From the NCBI GenBank assembly GCA_021018815.1, contig JAITYX010000076.1, positions 2,170,001 to 2,234,000 on the forward strand: a stretch of DNA of 64,000 nt. The letters run 5' to 3'. The notes under the pieces were generated by a model that saw only the letters and a list, made by a program, of their open reading frames with translations, was not told the DNA's origin and made no database searches. Positions 47,721 through 64,000 of the stretch are shown here, piece after piece; the first letter of the stretch is position 1, and every line of letters starts with the position of its first letter. The translations under genes and the position numbers were made by a program. This DNA is from Talinum fruticosum. Lineage: Eukaryota; Streptophyta; Magnoliopsida; Caryophyllales; Talinaceae.

Positions 47721-48880
47721 TGTTATTTTTTATTTAGGTATATTAGATCTTGAAGTGAAACATCCGAAAGAAGAAATGAAATGTAGAGATATATTTTTTT
47801 AATTAGTTTTATTAAAATATTATTGATTTTTTACTATATACATGTACTAATTGTACAAACTAATAATACTTGACTATAACTAAACGAGGGCTAATAACAA
47901 AAAAATTATACTATTCTAAAATTACATTATTCTTTTTTTTTTCCTCAGCAAATTATACTATTCTAAATCTTATGTAATTGTATTTGGAAAAAAAAAAGGT
48001 CAATTAACGACCCCATAGCAACCTCAACACTCGAGGGCCCCTTTCCTTCCATTATCTCCATTCCTCCTATCTAAAACTTAATTTTGTAGTTACCTTTTTT
48101 TTCTTTTTTAAATTGTTGGAGTTGCAATTAGATAAATTACATCCAACATTACTTTTATTTTAATTTTTTCAATCAAATCAAAATCTAAAATTATTATTAT
48201 TATTTCATTTTTAATACATTTCTTTGTGAGAGTTTGAATTTCTCTCCTCTTTGGTGAGAGTCGGGTTTCTCTCCTTTTGTGAGTCTTGTTTCTCACATTC
48301 GTACGTAGTTATTTCTCTCGCATTTGTGTGAGCTTTTTCTCTTACTAATACATGCAAGTTTATTAGGGTTATTGACTCCTTTGGAGGGTATATTTTTTTG
48401 ATATTTTTATCAATTAGTTTTATTGATTTTAATTGAGAATAATTCAACAATAAAATTTCACGTGACTCGATTAAAGTGACATTTTCTTTAAATTGGATCT
48501 ATTTTATTACACAAAAATCTATTCTATTAAGTTATGCAATAACTTGTTGATGTTTGAGAAAGACTAATTAAAATCGGAAAATACATGTTGTGGTCGATTG
48601 ATACAACAAGTATAGAATCGAACGAAATAGATATATATTTTAATAATTTATATTTCTATTATTGTTAGAAAATTATCTTTATAAATACTGTTTGTATTTT
48701 TATTAATAAATTTTTTTCGGTCAAAAAAAAATCAACACCCTTGTATTTTGAAGGATTTTTATTCCCCCATCCCCCTGAGTTGCATCCTATATTCATATTC
48801 CTCTGATTTGCGATATTCCCTTTGAGATGCCTAAATATAACAAGTAATAAAAAGCAGTTTTTGTTGCTAAAGAATGGTGG
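47721..48880. other. AT-rich intergenic DNA upstream of the ANKRD13-like gene
   Basis: No gene or element recognised. The tract at 48110-48450 has repeated TTTCTCTC and GTGAGAG words. The right part should contain the promoter of the next gene, but no TATA box stands out. Confidence 0.45.
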
Positions 48881-49212
48881 GGTTCCATTTGCATTAGCTT
48901 TGCGTCTCCTGTGTCACTCTGCATACCTTCCTTGAATTCGATTCTCTCCTCCATCCCAAACCCAACCCCCATCTCACCCTTCGCCCCTTTCCCTCTTTTT
49001 TATGCATGCTTGTGGGTTTTGTCTGATCTGGGTAATTTCGATCACAAGTACCTCGTCCTGTTACCTTTCCTGCTTCTCCTGCTGCCCAATGTACTTCTCG
49101 AGGAGAGAGAAAGATACACAACAGAGGTGGGGTGGGGTTTGATCCGAGTGTGAATCTTTTCGGAACAAATCTTGAACTGGGGGTCACAAAGGGCGGAGAA
49201 AGCGGAACAAAG
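48881..49212 (+). other. Probable 5'UTR exon of the ANKRD13-like gene
   Basis: A C/T-rich leader ends at a good donor (CAAAG/GTGAGA) at 49213-49214. The likely acceptor is TTCTGAG at 49715, eight bases before the start codon, giving a 5'UTR intron of about 0.5 kb. The upper bound is approximate. Confidence 0.5.
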
Positions 49213-49723
49213 GTGAGATCTTTTATTTCGTTGGGAAAACCCCCTTTCTTATTCTCTCGAATCTTTTTGCTTTCTGGGCCCATCTCCGAATTCTTTTCTT
49301 TGATTCCCTCCTCTTTCTGATTGGCAATTTTGCTGGTATTGGTTTTTCTTTTTATTGGGTTTTTGCCCTTGTCGCTGGAAATTGAATTGGAGCCCCTCCT
49401 TAAAAGCATCGTTCTGGGTTCCACAATTTTGACTCAGCCCATGTCAAATTTCGTCAAAAGGTGGAACAAAAGTGCTGTTTCTGTCATGGGTTCTTATGAA
49501 TAGCCTCTGAATTGAATGGTAGTTACTAGTTTATTTTGTTATGCTCTGATTGAATTTAGGGATTTCATCTTTTGTGGGGTTTGATTTTAGGATTTGGTTT
49601 AGATTGGTTAATGCCATTTGGTTGGTGAAACAAGAAGATTTAAGGGTATTTGTTTCATTGATACTGGGGTTAGAGTAGGGTTGGGTTGGGTTGGGACTTG
49701 GTGTTTGATTCTGAGCTACATTC

Positions 49724-52700
49724 ATGGCGGGGGGCATAGATGTGTCAAAATATGCCCATAGCCCAGCTCATAAGGCTATTGCCACCAAAGATTATGCCGG
49801 TCTGCGGAAAATACTATCTGGATTGCCCCGTCTTCACGACCCGGGTGAGATTCGGACTGAAGCCGACTCACTGGCGGAGGAAGAGAAGGCTGATACCATC
49901 TCAGCTGTAATTGACAAGCGTGATAATATACCCAACCGTGAGACACCACTTCATTTGGCGGTGAAATTGGGTGATGAGACGGCAGCTGAGATGCTTATGA
50001 TAGCTGGTGCTGATTGGAGTTTGCAGAATGAGCAAGGGTGGAATGCATTGCAGGAGGCGATTTGTAATAGACAGGAAGCAATTGCGAAGACCATAGTTCG
50101 CCATTGCCAGCCTTTGGCTTGGGCTAAATGGTGTAGAAGGTTGCCTCGCTTAGTTGCAACAATGAGGAGGATGAGGGACTTCTATATGGAGATCACTTTT
50201 AATTTTGAGAGCTCTGTGATTCCTTTCATATCGAGGATTGCCCCCTCTGACACATACAAGATTTGGAAGAGGGGAGCGAATTTAAGGGCAGATATGACTT
50301 TGGCTGGGTTTGATGGTTTTAGAATCCAGCGGTCTGATCAGAGTATTCTTTTCCTTGGAGATGGATCTGAGGATGGAAGAGCACCGCCTGGATCCCTTTG
50401 TATAGTCTCACACAAGGACAAGGAGATAATTGATGCACTTGATGGTGCTGGTTCGCAACCTTCTGAAGTAGGGGTTAAGCAAGAAGTAGATACTATGTCC
50501 AAGACTAACATATTCAGGCCAGGTATTACTGTAACCCAGGCTGTTCTCTTGCCCCAATTGACATGGAGACGCCAAGAGAAGACAGAAATGGTAGGTTCAT
50601 GGAAAGCTAAGGTATACGAGATGCACAATGTGGTTGTCAGCATCAAATCCAGGAGGGTACCAGGGGCTATTTCTGATGATGAGTTCTTCTCTTCTAGCAA
50701 TGAAAATGAAACAGACAATGATGAACTTAACGGGATTTTGACAGAGGAGGAAAGAAAGCAACTTGAAGCTGCACTTAAGATGGATTCATATGATGGGACC
50801 AATGAGGGTGGTGGTGATGGCTTTGTTGGGCATCGTCATAGTTGTTATGAGTCCAGGGAGATTCCTATTCAGGAAGCAAATGGATTTAAAAATGTGGAGA
50901 CAAAATGTGAAAAGAAAGGGTGGTTTGGTGGTTGGAGAAAACGGGATCAGAAGTATGAAGGTCAAAAGAAACTTGCTCCTGCGAGAAGTTCTGTTTCAGG
51001 GGCTGAGAGAACGAGTGATCTTGCCAATGGTTCTCCATCGAGGACTCCAATCAAACCAGCAAGACATTCTGTGGATGTTCCCAGGGAAATGAGCCACGTG
51101 GAGGGAGGGATAACAAAGCATCTTCCTCTGGAAGCTCTGAGGGTGCAAATAGGCGCAAGGATGGGAATCAAGAGAATGAATATAAAAAGGATTGAGGCCT
51201 ATTCTTTGGCTCTCCCAGAACTTCCCACTGCGTGTTGAGGAACTCTTACCTTTGCTTGACATTCTAGCCAACAAGGTGAAGGCAATTCGGCGTTTACGAG
51301 AGCTTCTTACAACAAAACTTCCAATGGGAACATTTCCTGTCAAGGTTTGTGCTTCTTACAACATAACTTTGTTGTCTTTGCCATTGTAGACAAACTGTCT
51401 ATATGGTTAGATTAGTTCTATTATTTGTGATTGGATATTATTTTTTCTGACTTCAAGATATTGATTTGCACGAGTGCATAACTGATTATAGAAAATTTCT
51501 TCAACATGGTATTGATCTGAACGTGTATAATCCATGCAGAACTGATTACTCTAAATTTAGAGACAAGAATGCATATATATACACCTGAAGTTAAGTGTTT
51601 CTGGACGTAGAACTATGTTGGGTGACCTCTTAAGGGTCCTTCTAGGTGTCTGTAGCAATAACCATCTTCTTTTATTCAGATAGATTATTACTAAAACGTT
51701 TGTTTCTTGTGTGGAACTTGGAAGACCTTGCAAAACAGTTGGGTTTGAGGCAGGGAATCTATCTTAGTGTTTCGTAACAGTTGGGTTTGAGGCTGGGAGT
51801 CTATCTTAGTGTTTCATAACCTAAGTGTTGTAACTTAGTAAAGATAGAACTTTATTTATGACCATGTGCCCTTGCTGATTCTTCTGTGCTTCTCTTGACG
51901 TGGAACCTTTATGGCCAAAGCTCTCTCCATGGTGTCTTAACTGCAAATGATTCCATTTTGTTTTGGTAAAGGGATGCTATACTCTTACATTGAATTACTT
52001 GTTAAGATGCTAGCATATGATCTACGTAAATTCCACTCAAATGTGTACTTTGTCTCCCTTGAGTCTGTGTTTCTCTTGCCTATTTTTACAAAGATCTTGT
52101 CCTAAACCATCGTACTTACACAATTGACTGCAAAAATTTTGTTTTTGTATTCTGATGGCCAGAAATCCAGCCTGGAAGTTTATTTGAAGTGATAGGAATT
52201 TGGATGAATATGGTGATCTTGTTATTAGATTTTTGCAGTTCTGTTTATTCATTGGCAGCTGGGGCCTTCGAGTTTTTTAATCCTAGGGACTCATTATACC
52301 CTAGTTCAATTTCATTAGATTGAACTTGTATGTCTGTAGGGGTGACACCTTTGTCTAAGTTTTTCTTCAGTTTATGACAAAATATTCCCAGCTCTGTACT
52401 CGTTTCTGATTACCCATTCTTCCTGGTTATCTCAGGAAGGGTAATATGACAAATTGAAGTGACAAACAGGGGTATTGAAATGTTTTGAGAGCTACTACAA
52501 ATCCTCTTTGCTGAGACTGAATAAGGGATAAATCTTGAGCAATGATCTTATCTACTTCTTAGCTCTCCTTGTGGAGGAAAAGAAAAAATAAAATAAAATT
52601 TCTGTACCTCAGGGCATCAAATAGTAAAGACATACATTATTCTGTACCCCATTTTGGGCCTTGATTGATAGTTTCTTCTTGTGGATTATGAGCTAACTTA

Positions 52701-55081
52701 GGAGTTGGGTCCCTTGGATGTGGTGCATTAATTCAATGGTTTGACAAGTCTTTTAAGTGTTGTTGAGTACATGTAAGAAATTGTCTTCAATTACTCGCAA
52801 ATATTTTCTTTCCTTGTTCCAAAAATTAGAGCATTTGAATTTTTTTAATTTTTATTTCTTTACGGTTGCCACTTTCTAACCTATGCTACTTTTTTTTGTT
52901 TTGGACAACGGAGACTGAAGAACATACCAATTACAAGAGTAGACGCTGTCTAGCTCAACGAGCCAGACAGTTCTCTACTCTAACACAATGCCTACTGACC
53001 TTAACTATTGAAACAGACTGAAAAAGAGAAAATAAATTCTTAATAGAATTGAGCAGAATAAATTCTAACCTATGCTACTTAAGTTTACTATTAGAACCAT
53101 TAGGTTTTCAAGGTGTGAATGCTTACTGACTTCCTTATCAATGTCAGTGCTAATATTAAATCATAGTGTGGACTTATGGAAATAATGGTGTGTGATATTG
53201 AATTTTTTTTCCCGTAACTGTTTGAAAGTTGCATTTTTCCAATCATATTCTACTCCACTATTTAGAGTACGCAAGTCATCATGAAAGAAGGAAATCGTGC
53301 CTATTAGTATTTTTGTTTTCCTTTTTTGGGATTGGTCAGTGGGCTTCCTTTCCTTGGGTCCAAAATTGGCCTAGCTAACCAAATAGGGGTTGATTGTTGA
53401 TGCCAATGATGCGTTTGTGGGGAGGGTGGCATATCGACTGGAACCAAGCCCATGGAGGCTTGACTCATAGAGAACAGAAATTCCCCCAAACAAGGGAGAA
53501 TTTATATCCATATTTGATCTCGGTTATGGGGGATTGACACACCACAAATGGCCCGAGTGGTTATTGTGCCAAAGCCACTTTGGTTGCGTACCTTTTGTTT
53601 GACAAGAAAAAGAATAAATTATATAGATCAAGACCAAAAGGTTGGATGCAAAAGCTAGCATCTATAAAAGGGCTTTATAAAACCAATAAGGAGAATATCC
53701 CACAAAATGTACAGGATCAAAAGAAGAAAAGAAAAGTTTTCATCACCCCAAAAATAAAGAGTCTTGATGAAATTGTCCTTAAAGCTCTGAAGAGGTTCTC
53801 GGCGCCCTCAAAGACTTCTCTGTTTCTCTCTCACCAAATGCTCCAAAACAATCTCATATAAAAATAAACTAGCATTGTTCTTTTTCGCTTTCCTGTTAAA
53901 AAGTCCTCCCATGCAAAGAAATGGTTCCTCATAGAGTTAGAAGAAGCAACCCAAGAAACTCCCTAGCATGGATGGTTGTGGAACTAGCAAACTTTGAACT
54001 TCAAGGAAACTACGGGCTACTAGATTAACTAAGGCTACATTCAAAAAGGATGACATCTTAGCATAACCACTTACTACAGATACAGAGAAGCATAGAACAA
54101 CACCCCCCCAAAAAAATGGAAAAAAAACCACCAACAAAAAGAGGAAGAACAAAAGCACTGTCCGAAGGGATGTGATAGCTACTATTTATGTAACATAATC
54201 GGATCACGTAGTCTTTCATGATACATTGCAATTTTGGCTACACCCGATTACCGTACCAGGGGCCATCTTTTTTTTTTTTTTTTTCTCATTATGCCAGACT
54301 TTCTGATGTCTGCATACATGGAAATTGTGTTGCCCTAGTGTTTTGGCTATAGGTTTTGGCAGCAGAATACCTAAACATAGTTTTCCCAGTTCTTTCTTTT
54401 GGAACGATAGCCATGCCTTTTGTCTCAGTGAGACAGTGACCTTCTGTTGCACCCCCTCCCAAAAAGAACCCGTAAAGAAAGAAGGTAAAAATAGAAAGCT
54501 TCTCGAATGCTATGGCATGCAAGGAGCCTAAAAGAACCCTGGACTCACAGAACGCTTCCACAACCCCCCACCCCCCACAAAAAAAAATAAAAAGAGAAAA
54601 AAAGAGAAGGATGTTGTACAAGTAACGTGAAATATTTTTGCTATGCCTATGTCGGATTTGCTAACTTTTCCTGGTCTTACTACCTCCAGGTTGCTATCCC
54701 AGTGGTCCCCACCATCCGAGTATTGGTCACCTTCACAAAGTTTGAGGAACTACCACCAGCGGAGGAGTTCTCCACACCACCTTCCAGCCCCACCGCCGCT
54801 GCTCAGGAGAGCCCGTTTTTACCCATCCTTCGGGTCCCTCCTCCTCCTCGTCCTCGTCCTCCTCCTCCTCCTCGTGGTTCCGGTGGATCAAAGCTCCAAA
54901 CAATCAGCGCCCAAGGTCTTCCAGCGACAGCTCCAGCAGCAAGGCTGATAGTACCCCAGACCCTTTCTCCATACCAGCTGACTATAAATGGACCACAGCT
55001 GAAGCAAAGAAGAAGAAAATGCAGGAGAACAAAGCCAAGAACAAGGACTCATCAAATTATCGGGATAGCTCAACTGGTTGA
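49724..55081 (+). CDS. Ankyrin-repeat / GPCR-chaperone domain protein (ANKRD13-like)
   Basis: Exons 49724-51344 and 54690-55081, joined by a 3.3 kb GT-AG intron. Start MAGGIDVSKYAHSPAHKAIA. Ankyrin repeats span about residues 15-125 (NRETPLHLAVKLGDETAAEM, then GWNALQEAICNRQEAIAKTI). The rest matches the GPCR-chaperone domain (WCRRLPRLVATMRRMRDFYM, FRPGITVTQAVLLPQLTWRR) and, near the exon joint, LRPILWLSQNFPLRVEELLP and TTKLPMGTFPVK/VAIPVVPTIRVLVTFTKF. The C-terminus is Ser-rich, then DYKWTTAEAKKKKMQENKAK. The animal relatives act in the ER in receptor biogenesis; the plant role is not established. Three one-base losses (near 51087, 51189 and 54816) break the frame. With them allowed the product is about 671 residues, normal for the family. 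I favour sequence errors over a pseudogene because the conserved text continues cleanly after each. Confidence 0.9.
51345..54689 (+). other. 3.3 kb intron of the ANKRD13-like gene
   Basis: Begins GTTTGTGC and ends TACCTCCAG. It holds a 42-bp tandem duplication, a T-run/A-run-bounded stretch at about 52890-53060 and another at about 53880-54260 that look like old retroposon tails, and no recognisable gene. The open frame at 53580-53861 has no domain. Confidence 0.7.
51734..51817. repeat. 42-bp tandem duplication in intron
   Basis: Two consecutive copies starting AACAGTTGGGTTTGAGG at 51734 and 51776, with about four differences. Confidence 0.9.
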
Positions 55082-56330
55082 CGAGCAGGGCAGCTTATTC
55101 CATTAATTACCACTTGGATAGGTCGTAGGAGGAGATGAATCACGATTCGTTTAAGATTGAAGAAGGGATTAATTTGTTGCTTCCCCCTTTATATTCTTTT
55201 TTTCTTTTCTAAATCCATTGGTATATTTGTCAATCTATGTTCTTGTTGTAGTTAATAATTTGCTGCTCTATAATAGGAACTGTTTGTCCGTGCAGTTCCC
55301 CCAAGGAACCCAAATTGCTTCAGAAATCTCACGAGGATGCTTTGCTTCATTTGGGTCCCCATTCATGTTCATGGATGAGTATACCAAGGAATCAAGTTGG
55401 ATCTTTTGGGGTGTTTGTGCTTTTCTTTCTTCCCTCGCCCCACCCCAAATACAGGACATTTTTCTTGAATGGCATTATGAGAGACATGGGGTATAAATTC
55501 CGCCTCCATCAACCTTTATGTTCTCCTTTTATTCCCAATCAAGCAATTTAGATGAACGTCGTGTTGGTTCAAGGAGAACTTTGCGCTCTGCCCCTTCCTA
55601 AGAGGAAGACAGTAAAAGTAAGAGGAAGTTTAACTCTTCATTGTCGTCTAAATATTCTAACCAATGTCACACTAAAATTCTCAATCGATAATGTCCTCAT
55701 AGTCTAACGCCCCTTTTATTTTGCATATAATTTTGATTTGTAAATTTAACTGTTACTATATAATTAGGAAAATATTTTTTCAATAGTAAATAGTTTATTC
55801 TTTTAATAATTTTACTCCCTTTGTTCCTTTAAAAAAAAAACTTTTAAGTGTTTCATCATGCCTGTCAATCAATATAACATTAGAATTATATATTTAATTA
55901 TCAAAAAAGTATATATTTATTTATTATAATTAATAAGATGAAAACTTTTATTTAAAAATTTAAAGTATTCATTAATCAATGCATAAAAATACAAATAATT
56001 AAATAAATTTAATATTTTTTGACAAATAGATAATATCTCTGATTTTGTTTTTTTTTTAAATTTGAAAGAAAAAAACTAACAGATATGTGGGGTTTTGGGA
56101 AATTATGTCAAAAGGGGAAAATATGGTGAATAATGCCCTGACATTAGAAGATAAGCAAACCCTATCCCAAAGGAAAAACGATAATTTAAAAAAATAAATA
56201 CAGAAAAAAAAAAAGAAAATGAAGAAAAAGACAAGCTCCTTTTTTACGTTACCTGTTCCGTCTCGAACTGCTAAATCTTAGTCGTCATCATCAAATTCGT
56301 CTCTTCGCTCTCTCTCTCTCCTCTGTATTG
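55082..56330. other. 3'UTR and intergenic spacer before the thiolase gene
   Basis: The first few hundred bases are likely 3'UTR of the ANKRD13-like gene; the poly(A) site is not clear. From about 55690 to 56220 the sequence is AT-rich with A- and T-runs and no gene. The last 100 bases are CT-rich, consistent with a plant promoter. Confidence 0.5.
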
Positions 56331-56331
56331 G

Positions 56332-56345
56332 CTATATATATATAA
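56332..56345 (+). promoter_or_regulatory. TATA box of the thiolase gene
   Basis: CTATATATATATAAG lies about 110 bases before the start codon, preceded by a CT-rich tract. A transcription start near 56370 would leave a 5'UTR of about 80 bases. Confidence 0.7.
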
Positions 56346-56452
56346 GGCCCACCGATTCATTCTCAGTGCTGTTTCTGGGATCCAACTCTATCTCAATATA
56401 ACCGAACCCTTCGAAGAAAGTCGATCCTGTAATCGAGGAGAGAGAGTCGAGA

Positions 56453-63831
<7,379 letters not shown>

Positions 63832-64000
63832 GGTTTTTGAATGATCGATGTAAGGGCCCGACACAGATGATTCATGTCAAGGCTAGATGGTCTAGTACCA
63901 TTTATAGGATTGGTGTTTTACTACTCCATATTTGGCTTTGGAAGTTGGGCATTTGAAAGTTGTACGTGTTTTCTGTTGTTCAGTGGTGTTTTTAGAAGTT
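63832..64000 (+). other. 3'UTR of the thiolase gene, cut by the window end
   Basis: Follows the TGA at 63829-63831. No AATAAA-type signal is clear before the window ends. Confidence 0.6.

Noticed and set aside
53580..53861. 93-codon frame inside the ANKRD13-like intron
   Set aside because: No domain, a non-ATG start, and a location in an intron bounded by conserved exons.

Overview
This is nuclear genomic DNA from a flowering plant, probably a dicot. Three conserved, intron-rich plant genes flank a roughly 32 kb block of nested, decayed transposable elements. Nothing prokaryotic, organellar or viral was recognised.

Layout. Positions 1-840 hold a terminal-inverted-repeat structure with a CACTA-type transposon end inside it. 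Positions about 2,866-16,560 (minus strand) carry a complete CBP/p300-type histone acetyltransferase gene of the plant HAC1 class: 16 coding exons, about 1,728 residues once three one-base gaps are allowed for, and a separate 5'UTR exon. Positions about 17,600-48,000 are a repeat nest. It contains a decayed LINE with a solo LTR in its 3' end, a 1.0 kb non-autonomous CACTA element, a TPR-protein pseudogene split by an LTR that is itself split by a minus-strand Ty3/gypsy element, a Mutator-like MITE, and a second LINE split by a CACTA element that is itself split by a solo LTR. Positions 49,724-55,081 (plus strand) carry an ankyrin-repeat/GPCR-chaperone (ANKRD13-like) gene. Positions 56,453-63,831 (plus strand) carry a complete 14-exon peroxisomal 3-ketoacyl-CoA thiolase (KAT2/PED1 type) with a PTS2 import signal.

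The three genes have unrelated jobs: chromatin acetylation, a predicted membrane-protein chaperone and peroxisomal beta-oxidation. They form no pathway or operon.

Main points. (1) Target-site duplications give a readable insertion order in the nest. (2) The two frameshifted genes contain six single-base losses, each in or beside a short homopolymer, which looks like assembly error more than gene death. (3) One LTR of the gypsy element is replaced by a near-perfect 179-bp-arm palindrome. (4) Four diverged LTRs share an unusual architecture: a GC-rich leader block, an element-specific tandem repeat, and a conserved pair of about 20-bp inverted motifs. I found no convincing new gene system. Exon boundaries were placed by eye from splice consensus and remembered family conservation; no database or alignment was run.
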